Made by a program: the position numbers and the translations under genes. The notes beneath the pieces were generated by a model. It saw only the letters and a program-made list of their open reading frames with translations, was not told where the DNA came from and ran no database searches. Of a stretch of 64,000 bases of DNA, positions 44,731 through 55,780 are shown in pieces. Within the stretch, counting starts at the first letter, position 1. The number at the start of each line of letters is the position of its first letter. The stretch is taken from contig NC_092806.1 in the NCBI RefSeq assembly GCF_040954645.1, forward strand, positions 3,224,001 to 3,288,000, given 5' to 3'. The stretch is from Diabrotica undecimpunctata (Eukaryota; Arthropoda; Insecta; Coleoptera; Chrysomelidae).

Positions 44731-45756
44731 GTACATACATACATAATTACCTTCTTTCTTTGCTCGGGCAATATTTATTTTCTCCATATATTCTGTATTA
44801 GTTCATGAATCTCTCTGTATAGTGTTACAGGTTCAAAATTAAGAATACCTATTTCCTTATCATAACTTAAAATTTAAAAAAAGTCTTAAAAGTAGCTGAA
44901 AATTTAAAAATTAGACATAATCACAAAAGATAATAAACTACCGATGGATTTGCGTGATGAACTGGACAAGAAAAATTGTAAAAAAAATTGTGAATCTTTC
45001 TAAAAATTAAACAAAGGTATTTAAATTTCTTATTGTTTGTTATTGTATACTGTTATTGTTTCTCTGCTAATGATGCCACATGATTAATGCAGATAGTTAG
45101 ATAAAAAACATCGTGTATTATAAAAAAAATATCAATTTCGTCCAATGCCAATAAAATCGCCAAAACGAGAATCTAATCCAATAAAATACAATAAAAAAGT
45201 TCCGCCGGCCAGTATAATAGCCCACCAAAAACAATTCAGTCAGATTTTATAGATAACAAAAAACACACAGAATATACCGGTCGAGGTTGTTGAGATTTTA
45301 TATCAGACTGACATAAAAGAAAGGTATGTATCCGTTAAATATAGTGACCGGAATTAACACTGCGTGAAATGGGAAAATGAAGGAAAGAACGATTGGCAAT
45401 AAAAACGAAATTTATGATGAGCTGATTACTTGACTTTTATAGATATCCAGATTAAAACCAAATTTATTGTCATCACTAAAGAAACATATTTACCGAAATT
45501 AATGGTATCATTATAGCAAATCAGAAAAAAAAAAACAAAAAACTAAGATATTGGGACCGACGATATAGAAATATTTCCAAATATAATTCTATTATGTAAG
45601 GTAACGCCCCCAGTTATTGGCACTTTAAGGAAATGTCCCGAGAAAAATACTTTCGAGTTCTACAAGAAAAGAATCACAATTTCGGGAACTTTTATTCTGG
45701 GCTGTGTGATTTCCTACCTTTTCTATCATACAACTGTTTTTAAAAATAACCTAAGT
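44731..45756. other. AT-rich DNA with no recognised gene
   Basis: No convincing open frame or repeat was found. The 12-mer AGTTATTGGCAC at 45612 recurs at 47314, outside both ends of the next element, possibly by chance. Confidence 0.4.
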
Positions 45757-45788
45757 ATATCGACGGCGGAAAGGCAGGACATCGTAAC
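45757..45788 (+). repeat. Left TIR of QNKN copy 3
   Basis: It contains TCGACGGCGGAAAGGCAGGA, matched in reverse at 47241-47272 with three substitutions. Confidence 0.75.
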
Positions 45789-45989
45789 TAACAAATTTGC
45801 ATAAAATGAAATATTTCGGTTTTCGGTTTAGAATAAGTAACGGTACCTATTAAACTGGTTAAAGCTGGAAAATTTTCGGAAGACTTTAAATTACAGAACA
45901 TAGTACCTCGTAACTTTTTCCAGTCATGTTGTTGATGCAGTACCTCGTAATTGTCAATTTAGCCATGCTAAAGTAAACATCTCCATTCT

Positions 45990-46837
45990 ATGCATTGTAA
46001 TAATTGCGTTTCTAAGCATATTTGTCGCTATTTTACAAGATTTACGAGAAACGGTGCAAAGAGGAACATCATAAAATACTTTTTTTTAAAGCTATTCAAA
46101 AATGTGGCAAACCAGATGAAAATTTCTTTGTTTCAGTCTCGCAAAGATCAATGCGATAATTGTTTTATGTGTCAAAATGACAATTTCAAACAAGAATATT
46201 ACGAAAAATATTTCAAAGAAAAAGTTGGCAAGAACTGAAAAAGAACAATACAAGAAAAAGCATGAAAAGGAGAATACCATTTAATAACTATGGATGTTTA
46301 AGCAGTGAAGTTGTCTCCGTAAATACCTGCAAGCGCACTTTATTATAAGACTAAATTGTGTCGTCAAAACTTTACATTGCATATCTTGGTAATTTTCATT
46401 TTCTTGAAAAATGGTACACTTAGATGGAATATGACTGAGTTCATAGTGTAAAAGAAACACTTTTGAAAAATAAAGATATATACTTACCAAGCGATTACCT
46501 AAAAATCACACAAGAAGCTAGGCGAATTCAGCCATATGAAGCAAGAAATGGAAACTTTGACTTTTTCCGAAAATGAAGTATAATGAAGTATAAGTCTATA
46601 ATACCTTCAAGAACAAGTAATTCGAATTACCTAGTTACGGATATTCGTGCGATTCAGTACAAAATAAATGGTAAAATTTCATACAAAGTGGACTTTTGTG
46701 AAGAGTTTCAGGAAAAATCAATCCGGCCTGATAAAGTTGACTTTAAATCTGTGATATTTTTTCCTCTATACAATTCCAGAAATTTAATAACGAAAACTAA
46801 ATTTGAACACCTTCAGGCGATGGTGTCTTCCACGTGA
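45990..46837 (+). pseudogene. QNKN-family putative transposase, copy 3
   Basis: Text in family order: CRYFTRFTRNGAKRNIIKYF, MKISLFQSRKDQCDNCFMCQ (the CxxC block, as ECWLCE in copy 1) and QEYYEKYFKEKVGKN. In other frames it continues EYHLITMDV, PASALYYKTKLC and QNFTLHILVIF, the stretch before the HEG block. It closes with the C-terminal region NSNYLVTDIRAIQYKINGKI, SYKVDFCEEF and LYNSRNLITKTKFEHLQAMV. The QNKN segment itself is deleted. Several stops interrupt it. It is dead, but its placement between TIRs identifies the gene as the likely transposase. Confidence 0.65.
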
Positions 46838-47240
46838 CTGTTGGTATTTTTATGATTCATCACCTTATAAACAAAGAAAAATAGTTAACTCTTTAACCTA
46901 GTTTTATGAAAAAATATAACTTCTTCCAGAATTTATTTGATACCGTTGAAGTAAGACAATGTTAATATGCTGCTATTATTTTTCTAATAAATTATTCAAA
47001 GATATAAAGTTGTTTCTCTTATTTTAAATATGAGTATTACCTCGTAAGTGAACTCTTAGATAAAAAATTACCTCGTAACTAGTGTCATTTTACTTAAATT
47101 CAAAATTACTCTAAAAAATATCTGCTTGTTTTATTTTGATCACCAAAGGTAATCCTATTTCCCAAAAAAACATAATAAGATGCGCTCTAAATGAAAAATG
47201 ATACGGTTTTTTGGTCTTCTGTAAAACCATCATCTTGCCA

Positions 47241-47272
47241 CTTACGAGTTCCTGCTTTTCCGCCGTCGATAT
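47241..47272 (-). repeat. Right TIR of QNKN copy 3
   Basis: In reverse it reads ATATCGACGGCGGAAAAGCA then GGAACTCGTAAG. It is the partner of 45757-45788. Confidence 0.75.
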
Positions 47273-47615
47273 TTAAATGAAATTAATTTAAATTAAAAAA
47301 CAGAGAAATTACTAGTTATTGGCACGTTTCCTGCACTTTCATAGTAATGGAATGAACAATAAGAGCTCTAATTATTTTAAATAAATGTTTACATTTATTA
47401 AATAAAAAAAACTGTAACTTAAGCTGAAATGTTTTGAAATAAAAACCTTAACTGAATGAACAAAATTTCGTTGAAACTTAAAATAAAAATATTTATCGTA
47501 TGAACAGAAAAGATAAGTAAATACTCATTTCTTTGGCACACTATGCATAAATACTAAGTTGTGTATAAGTCTTTTTTCAGCAGGCATTTATAATGGTACA
47601 TTCTCATACAGTTCT

Positions 47616-48623
47616 TCTTCTTCTTCTTTTGGCATCATAACCCTGGATGGGTCTTTGCCTGTCTGGCTATGTCCTTCCATTCAAATCTCTCTTGTGCCCT
47701 TCTTCTCCATTGTCTTATGTTCATTGTTTTCAGGTCGTCTTCCACGTCATCCAACCATCTCGTTCTGGGCCTTCCTTTTTTTCGCCTTCCTATGGGCTTC
47801 CATTGTAACATTTTCTTAGTTGTTTTTGCATCGCTTTGTCTCTGCACATATCCCAGCCATGACAGTCTTTGACTTTTCACAAATCTTACAATGTCATAAC
47901 CTTCATTTAACTCATTAACCTTGTCGTTTCTCCTGATTCTCCATGTGCCATCTTCCTCTTGTACCGGGCTATATACTTTCCTCAGTATTTTTCTCTCGAA
48001 TGTCCTGAGTTGGGCTTCATCTTTTTTCGTCATTACATAAGTTTCACATCCATAGGTTACTACGGGTCTAATCAGTGTTCTGTAGATAGTCATTTTGGTT
48101 CTTTTGTCTAATAATTTCGATGTCATCAATCTTTTATTAGCATAGTATGTACGATTCCCGCTGGAAATACGTGCATTAATTTCGCTACTTACAGAGTTCT
48201 TCTGATTGATTTCTGTGCCGAGATATGTAAAGGCATCCACTCGTTCGATAGTATAGTTGTCTATTGTGATTTATTTTATTTATCGTATGGCATACAATAA
48301 GAACACATATTTAAAAAGCTATATAAAACATTACATGGAGTATTACAAACGAACATCTAATGCATTAATATAGTCCAAAACATTTTCGGACGCATTCAGG
48401 AACTCGTCAAAAACTCCAGGGAACTATTCAAAAACTCTATTGTGATATTATTTTCATTGTCAGTTATTCTTTTGACTGCCATATACTTCGTTTTTGCTTC
48501 GTTTATTTTAAGACCTCTTTTTCTTGCTTCAGGATCAATTTGTTTGAACACTTCCATTAGTCGTGGCTTATTCCTACTAATGATGGCTACATCGTCTGCA
48601 TATGCAGTAATTTGTACTGATTT
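47616..48623 (-). mobile_element. 5'-truncated LINE in pogo-1, 20-bp target duplication
   Basis: GTACATTCTCATACAGTTCT occurs exactly at 47596-47615 and 48624-48643. The 1008-bp insert encodes the RT from the palm, SVQITAYADDVAIISRNKPR (YADD), through LKINEAKTKYMAVKRITDNE, FTYLGTEINQKNSVSSEINA, LIRPVVTYGCETYVMTKKDE and GRPRTRWLDDVEDDLKTMNI to QAKTHPGL and a GAA-rich tail near 47616. It is interrupted by a 165-bp insertion at 48271-48435 and is otherwise well preserved, so it is younger than the pogo gene it broke. Confidence 0.92.
48271..48435 (-). mobile_element. SINE-like or truncated LINE insertion, 11-bp duplication
   Basis: TCTATTGTGAT flanks it at 48260-48270 and 48436-48446. On the minus strand the 165-bp insert ends CATACGATAAATAAAATAA, a short A-rich tail as in LINE or SINE 3' ends. 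The interior resembles no gene. It landed in the LINE that had landed in pogo-1. Confidence 0.85.
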
Positions 48624-50800
48624 GTACATTCTCATACAGTTCTGGCACTTAATTCCAAAATTTGCTACTGTTGTATTTTTCGTACCTATAAAACACAATC
48701 TCTTATAACCAATGATATCCTTAGGAAGGGGCATTGGGATTGTGCACATCCTCGTGTTACTTAGATTACTTGAACTTGGAAAACTCCCTTGGGTTAATAT
48801 AATGGATTTTTTGGTCATCGGAGCTTCGTTTTCCGTCAAAAATGCTGTTAAGTTGCTGACGTTTGGTTTTTCTGGCCTCTTTGATACTTTGATCATTGTG
48901 TTCATTTCACTTTTTTCCTACTTTCTTCTGTCTTCATCTCTCTCTGTAGCTTAGCTTCTTCCTTTTCTTCATTCATTTTTTTCCACCTACTAGATGTTAT
49001 CACGTATGGCATTTTTTCCGTTGTCCGCTGAGACTTTCGCTCTGATGTCAGTTGCCATAGAAAAGTGTCGCGAAACCCGTGATCAACAGCTTCCACGATA
49101 GAATCACAATTGTTTGGAGTGTTACATTAAATGTGGCACTCTCTTTCTTGACTTTTTTTGCCTCCTACAGACGGTAGTTCTTGATCAATATTTTTTTGTT
49201 GAAATTCTAAGTTTTCTAAAATTGTACTAAATTGGTTGTCTTTGGAATTTGGTTTCATTATAGTGTCTTATGATTTCAGATTGCTCTTGAATAAGTACAC
49301 TATCTCCGAAGACTATTTCCATAGCTTTAATACTTTCTTGAATGAAATACGGTGCAGGCAGATTACAATTAGCAAAACACTCTCTTCATTTTGATGTAAC
49401 TCACACTCTTTATTATCAAACAGCACAGTAACAAGGGAATCATTTGCACTAGAACTGCATGATTCAGCAGCTTCCCCTTTTGTAAACCCTAAAAATATTT
49501 TTACAAGGAACTGCAAATCATCACTTTCATCACATTTCTCCGAGTTTTCCTTGTATTGTCTAAGTTGGTTTTCTTGTCCAACAATGTAAATAAAGTCATC
49601 ATATGTCACTTCGCAACTGTCCTTTCCATTCCCATTTCCAACAGCTATATTTGGTCCTGTTGTCTTCTTTGCAATGCATTTTGAAAAGTCAAGCAAGCTT
49701 TAAAACCGATACAAATTGAAAAACTCTTTAGTGACCTTAAGGAATATTTGTGCAAAATAACTTTTGATCAATTCAATGAAGGGATTAATTCTTCGCCATT
49801 TCAGAACTGAACGTTTCCAGGCATTTTTCAGAGGTTTAAAGCAGCTAACATCTGCTGGTTGAAGGAGACTGGTAGCATTTGGATATAATGCAATGGGTAT
49901 TATTTGAAGCCTCATAAAAAGGATACATAAATCATACTTCATGTGAGTTGTGTGACCATCCACAAAAAGGATGACAGGAAACTGTATTTCGTTTCTGCAA
50001 AGATGGGGATGGAATATATTTGATATAGTCTATAAATAATTCAGATTTCATCCAGACATTGTCGCTTGATCCTATTCCCACGCATTAGAAATACTTTTAC
50101 CAATAGCAGCAGGAAGCCTCTTATAGGGGAATAGTGTAAATGATCATCGGATAAGTTACAGAGCCAGCATCTGAGAAGGTGAACATCACAGTAATATTGG
50201 CCTTTGCTGTTCCTTGATCAATCTGGTGGAAACATTTTTAGTACCGCAAGGAGCAACAACTTTATCCTCCTTAGGACAAAGGAGAAAATAAGTTTCGTCC
50301 CTGTTGAACACATTTTTTTTTAATCTTGCAATATATCACAATAATTTTTTTCCTTTAAATAATTTTCCACCATTGATTGGAAAACCAGTTTTTTATGCCC
50401 TTCTCAGAAACGCAGCTGCTTGCTTTAGTTACCACTTCTGGAGTACTTAGGTTCAAGTTTGGATGACGCTAAAAGAAGGATTTATATCAGTGTCTTCCAG
50501 GTTGGTTGTCCTTGAATAAAGTCTTAAGTGGATCGGCGTCCCAAAAATCTTTCACTGAAGACTAAATATCGTCCCTTCTTCTATGGAAACCTTTCCTGCG
50601 GCAGTCAGTAATCCACTTTTAGTGGAAGAATTTATCACTTAGTCCATGCTGAAGAGTTTGTCTGGAAATTCCATATTTACTTGCTGACAGTTTCTTGGGC
50701 ATTCCATTTCCAATGTCTGTTAAAGCACTCTGGAGAACTTCTTCGGTATATATTTTCTGATAATTAGTATCTCTTTTGACTTTTGGTATTGTAAACAATC

Positions 50801-52061
50801 TGAAAAAAAAATAGTGGAATGTTCACTTTACAAAAAGAAATAATTATCTTTTCTTATGACATATAACATATATTTTCATTGTTATAAAAATTCTGCGAAG
50901 GCTTCATATTCTAGGAATAGAAGCATCTAAAATATCTGTAATACAAAATAGTTTTCTATATATCTCCAAATAAGTTACATAAAGTTTTAAACAGCAAAGA
51001 TAGAGGAAAACCGACGATGAAGGAGTGTCCTTCCAGATCATGATTCAGATTGCAGATTAGCAGCTGTGAAAGTGTGTGAAAAGCGCTTAAATATTTGGTA
51101 TGAGTTACCGATGATTATGTATATGAAGAGATAAATTATTTTAAATGTATACCATTACTGTTGGACGGTTTTTTTATTGTGTGGAAAATCAGTGTATTTA
51201 AAGTTTATATTTTTTTACTTAAAACTTCTTCTAACTTCTTTTCTTTTAGTCAGCTATAGTTTTATAAAAGTCCGTTCACTTTAATTTTTATCAAATTTTC
51301 ATATTTCTTTTGTTGAACCATTTTAAGATAAAAAAATACTCCTGCTCAAATAAAACCGAATCACTTTAACCCTATTTTTTCTGTTTTCCGCATAAAAATG
51401 TAGTAAAATTCAAGCTACCATCTTTATAGTTTAGATATCCCCTGGGTATGTAAACAAGCCCTAAAAAGCTGTACAAGAAAATCGTTTTTTCATAGCCATG
51501 CCCTAAGCAAGGACAAGGCGCTTGGGTGTTATTTCAGAATAGGAAAATATGAATACGTTATTAAGGGAAAATTGATTCTTTTGCCCCTGGGATATGATTT
51601 AATAAACGGCTTTTCCATTAGCTTTTAACGTCTACAAAAATTTTAACCTAAGACGAAAGATGTCGGAGCGAGAGCCTGAGGTTTAAAAATATACCAAAAT
51701 ATACTATAAATATTTTATCTAAAATTGTTATATATGAAGTAGCCATAACCATTTTATTTATATTTATAACTACAGCAGAACAGATTTGGGCAATTAATTA
51801 AGAAATTGTACCTTAATATAATATGTCGCTAATAACCATCAGCAATTGGTGCTCTTGATATTAAATGAAAAAAAACAGTTTAAACTAATACTAAAGGTAT
51901 TTTCTTGCTAGAGAAAATTCGTACGTATGATAAACAATATTCGGCAAGAAATTTTACTTGATCAAGATTGTAGATCAAGTGGAGACCAAAAGAAATCCAA
52001 GTCTTACACAAGGTCCTCCTGATGATTGAAAAATTATAAAATATTAGGATTTGTGAATATA
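50801..52061. other. AT-rich DNA with no recognised gene
   Basis: No coding similarity or terminal repeats were found. Confidence 0.45.
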
Positions 52062-52229
52062 GGGTAGTTAAGGGCAAAACACGCAGTTTCGTTATGTCCT
52101 GTCGTCTTCAGAAACAATAACAGTTTAAAACTTTTCCAATGGTAATACGGGAGAGCTTACATATTGTTTTTTCTAGTAGTTCTATAAGTTCACTAATAAA
52201 TAAAAAAGTTTTTAAAAAATCTTCATTTG

Positions 52230-54030
52230 CATATTCTTGCCCCTACAAATAGGGCAGTAGTAGTTTTTATTGGCTTTAAAAGCTTTAAAACAATATCGTC
52301 TTTTCGAAAAAATGCATCTTCCGCTATCTTACGAAAACGAAATGTTATGGGCAGTCGCTTAAAAAATACGCCTTCACAACCATCATCATTTACTTACAGA
52401 CTTTGGCGACAAATAATCTGTATGATTATTTCCCAAAAACCTTCACTACTATCAGGTAAAATATCTGGTACAACATCAATGTCTTACTCTTCGTCGTTAT
52501 CAGAAAAATGAATGTCACAAGAATCAACACTTTCTTGATAGGAGAGTGCTACTGATTCATCAGATGATAATTCATCAAAAACTTTCCTTTTGGCAGCAGC
52601 ACGAACTTTCACACTTTAAGATTTGATCGTTTGATTCTTCAGTAAGGCTTTCGTCTCATTCTCTTTTTTTTTGCTTCCTTCTTTTCCTCTTGTTCTTTTA
52701 AAAGTCGCGCCTTATTAGGTGCCGATGTTAGTAGGGTTGACTTTTTGGGAAGGGAATAATGTCTGAAGATAAAATTACTGACTGTTCTGATTTTGATTAC
52801 GGCTGAGACCCTATCGTATCAGTAACATGAAACTGGATAAAAAAGTAACCTTCGTCATCTGAATCTTCACCTAAATCTTGCTCTGTTACTTCCGCTGGCA
52901 TAAAATCTACGTCCGAAAAAATATTTTTATCTGGTGGGTAGATTCCTATAGACCGAAAGCCCCCAGTTGATATATCTACAGTAGCAGTTTTTGCAAACAC
53001 TTTGCAAAAGAGACCAGCCACATGGTAAATGGAGAGAACCTGTCGTGGATGGGAACTGGTCCAGCTGTCAGCGACGCTCTCATAATAAGCTTTTAATAGT
53101 TTTGAAAAATGCCCGATCGAGTGGCTGGGCCTTATGGCTGCTATGTGGTGGTAGACTTAATAAATGGATGAAATTATCTTTTGCAAATGTTACTGCTTGA
53201 AGACTTGTGTGCGATACATGAGTATCTAGAATCAGAAGAACGGGGTTCTCCTATGTTGGACTTTTTTTTTAAATGTTTCAGCTACTTGATAAACGTGGGA
53301 GTGTTCATGTAACCACTATCAGTAACAGCCATGTCGCAAGCAGTGGGCTCGTCTTTGATTAGAAGAAGATTCATCCGTTTTCGAGCAAATAAGAAAAATG
53401 GAGGGACATGGTGATCAGTTGCACTCATACAGCAAACAGCCGTAATTGTTTTTCCTTGTTCGGCAGCTATAACTTTGGCTACATCTCTGTTTCCAACTGG
53501 GGAAACATGTTTGGGCAGATGGTTTGCGTCTATCTGAATGCCCTTTTAATCGATGTTATAGATATGGTTGGAAGGTAACATATATTTTTTTATAGTGTTC
53601 TCCAAAGTTTCAAAATACTGAGCTACTTGTACTTTATTGAAGCCCATGGTTCTAGCAATACTTGTTTCTCCTGGAAATCGTAAAGATAGTCGGTTCCTTT
53701 TCATGAAAAATCTAGTGAAGTCCCGACAGCCAACTGGTTTACAGACGAAAATGGATGTTCAATACGGTTTCTTACACAAAATGAGTACATTAAAAAACGC
53801 AATGACTTCAGCGTCATTCCATAAAATCGTTTAATTCGTGCAATACTGAACTATTTCTTCTTGAATCTTGGTCAGAACTGCTTTAAATCTGCTTAAAGAC
53901 TGGACACCATTTTGGTGTCTGACGTATAGAAACGCCATTATTAATGTGCACGAGCTTCGCACAAAATAACTTCTGTCAAAGGCTTGCGCTCTGATTTTCT
54001 TTTGTAGTTTCTGGAAAACAGAAACCAAGA
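52230..54030 (-). pseudogene. Pogo/Tigger-like transposase 2
   Basis: Frames from 54028 on give a decayed HTH, then CRDFTRFFMKRNRLSLRFPG, ETSIARTMGFNKVQVAQYFE (CENP-B-type second DNA-binding domain) and the DDE domain: NIDxKGIQIDANHLPKHVSP, ITAVCCMSATDHHVPPFFLF, DMAVTDSGYMNTPTF, then LSLPPHSSHKAQPLDRAFFK. The C-terminal part at 53021-52797 reads ISTGGFRSIGIYPPDKNIFS and DVDFMPAEVTEQDLG. A tail near 52500-52230 carries DILPDSSEGFW and FRFRKIAEDAFFRKDDIVLK. Several stops and frame shifts interrupt it. It is a separate family from pogo-1, judging by motif wording. Confidence 0.8.
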
Positions 54031-54689
54031 TTTAGATAAATTGAATATTTAATTCCGAAATTCGTAGAAACAAAATGAATATTTGATAATGGTTAAAATA
54101 CGCATTTGTAGTCTTGCCCCATAGCTCCCGCGTAATTTTGCCCCATTCGGCAACACTGTCAAAATCATCTGTTGAGATTTTAAGGGCCTAACCTCAATCG
54201 AAAACTCTTAACATAATAACTCACAGTCAAGCCAAGAAAACACCTGAATAAACTAATTAAATGAAAAATGCCAATTTGATTTTATCACAAATTCATTTTG
54301 TTATACCAATGTTACAGTGTAATAGTAAAAAATAATAATTACCTCAATAGTTTGTAAACAACGCCTTGAATCAGCTTTAGGCTATGGCTTCACGAGCGAC
54401 AGATTGTCGCTAGCAGTAGCAGTAAAATTACGGCGGCAGTAAAGCAGTAAAATCATGGCTCCACGAGCGACAGTTTACAGCGCGCATATCGCCGCCTTTT
54501 GGTCTTGTAGTGGCTCCATGAGCGTTAATATGACGCAGCTATTAGTGGTATCTTGTCCGTTTATATAATGTCCGTGTATATAGCAGATAAAATAAATAAA
54601 TAAATAAGTAAAATAAATTCACACCGATAATACAATAATATAGTACGGATAATCTATCATTTCAACAAAAAGTTGTTTTAATATTGGCA

Positions 54690-54940
54690 TTGTGCCGTCG
54701 ACGTAGGGTTAAAAAACAAAGGAAATGGTGGATTCACCCTGTTCTAGTGCTAGACAGACAGAGGGAAAATTTTTTCTTTTACACAACAAATTAAAAGAAT
54801 ATCCTGATAAGTTTTTTGAATATTACAGGATGTCAGTGTCTTCTTTTAATTTTTTATTATGTGAAATAGAAGATGTCATACGAAAACATCAATGCGTGAT
54901 AGCCTAACCAGAAGAAAAATTAGCAATTACCTACTTTAAA
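54690..54940 (+). pseudogene. Harbinger transposase N-terminal fragment
   Basis: The reading passes from LCRRRRVKKQRKWWIHP through one frame change to GKFFLLHNKLKEYPDKFFEY, YRMSVSSFNFLLCEIEDVIR and EEKLAITYF. This is the conserved start of Harbinger nucleases before the DDE domain. The catalytic part is missing. Confidence 0.8.
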
Positions 54941-55040
54941 GTAAGATTTCAAATTACATATTTTATAATCCTATATAATCCTACCTAAAAATAAAAAAAA
55001 ATCGGTTGCCTGTAAAGTCGGTTTTACGGGCGAAGATTTT

Positions 55041-55615
55041 ACGTGACAACGTCTTTTTCTCGGTAAATATTTATTGATATGAATATTATTAAATTGCACA
55101 ATAGTTGTATGCAGTTGAAACGCGCTGTTTCTTCTCAATCGACTGAATTACGATTGATTGCAGAGTGATTTAAACTAATAATTTACTTAACACTATCAAC
55201 ATTTGTCAATAGTATGACATAACCTATAAACTCAGTTTCTCAACTTTTGTGTCAATCTAACAATTAATCAATCAATCATAGTTTACGATAATGAAATATT
55301 AGTGTACAATTATTTACCTTTATTGTTGTAGTTGTTGTAAATGACGAATCTAAGCACTAAAGCACTCCACATTTTCACTACAGACACAGCTGACGATACT
55401 TTCAACGATTTTCAACTTTAGCGATTCAACGCGCCTAATTCTCTAGTGCCGCGCGCAGCGGACCGATCATGTTTGAGTGGGAGAGAGACGCAAGGCATTC
55501 GACGGTCCGGCGGGCCTCTCTCTCGTTCGGTGACTCACTGTAACAGACGTGAGCGGGCGTTACACTTTTTCTTAAATGACTCTGAGCCACAACCTAATTT
55601 AAGACGTTGTCACGT
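55041..55615. repeat. Inverted-repeat element inside Harbinger
   Basis: ACGTGACAACGTCTT at 55041-55055 and its complement at 55601-55615 enclose 545 bases. These include a GC-rich block around 55440-55560 that is unlike its surroundings (CGGTCCGGCGGGCCTCTCTC). It could be a MITE or the ends of a larger degraded element. No target duplication was defined. Confidence 0.6.
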
Positions 55616-55639
55616 CAAAAACATTTAACTATTTAACTT

Positions 55640-55780
55640 TCATTAGAATAAAAAGGGGCCGCCACCACTTCTTACCTCTGCGTATTCTGTAATTAGCTAC
55701 TGAATTATCAAGTAGATCGACGGCTCCCATATGTCGAATATATTCATTTATATTGGGTTGATGTAATGAATCTTCCTTTT
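55640..55780 (-). pseudogene. piggyBac-type transposase scrap
   Basis: The minus strand reads INEYIRHMGAVDLLDNSVAN and YRIRRGKKWWRPLFILMK. This matches the block around the third catalytic Asp and the following KKWYWP segment of piggyBac transposases (compare GGTDQMDNN, SKKWYWPIF in piggyBac-2). Only about 45 codons remain. Confidence 0.65.

Larger units (their letters stand above)
45757..47272 (+). mobile_element. QNKN-family DNA transposon copy 3 with TIRs
   Basis: The ends ATATCGACGGCGGAAAGGCA (45757 on) and the complement of 47241-47272 match over about 31 bp with three differences. CTCGTAA-type boxes repeat inside each end: TACCTCGTAACT at about 45904, TACCTCGTAATT at about 45940, TTACCTCGTAAGT at about 47038 and TTACCTCGTAACT at about 47068. 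This pattern of subterminal repeats suits transposase-binding sites. The interior holds a decayed QNKN-family gene on the plus strand. Target duplication is uncertain because the outermost bases are AT-rich. Confidence 0.65.
47530..50800 (-). pseudogene. Pogo/Tigger-like transposase 1 with LINE insertion
   Basis: N-terminal psq-type HTH near 50790-50640: YTEEVLQSALTDIGNGMPKK, LSASKYGISRQTLQHGLSDK. The decayed DDE domain includes GTKLIFSFVL, LLLVKVFLMRGN and the clear block MDGHTTHMKYDLCILFMRLQ, IIPIALYPNATSLLQPADVS, CFKPLKNAWKRSVLKW at 49963-49780. The tail has KMPYVITSSRWKKMNEEKEE and a C-terminal zinc-finger-like segment, IKCQNCMRMYHYKC then LCIVCQ, split by a LINE at 47616-48643. Frames and stops change many times. 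Terminal repeats were not found. Proteins of this type bind DNA through the HTH and cut with a DDE/D triad. Confidence 0.8.

Noticed and set aside
45612..47325. AGTTATTGGCAC direct repeats as target duplication of the QNKN element
   Set aside because: They lie about 130 and 40 bases outside the TIRs at unequal distances. A 12-mer match in AT-rich DNA can be chance.
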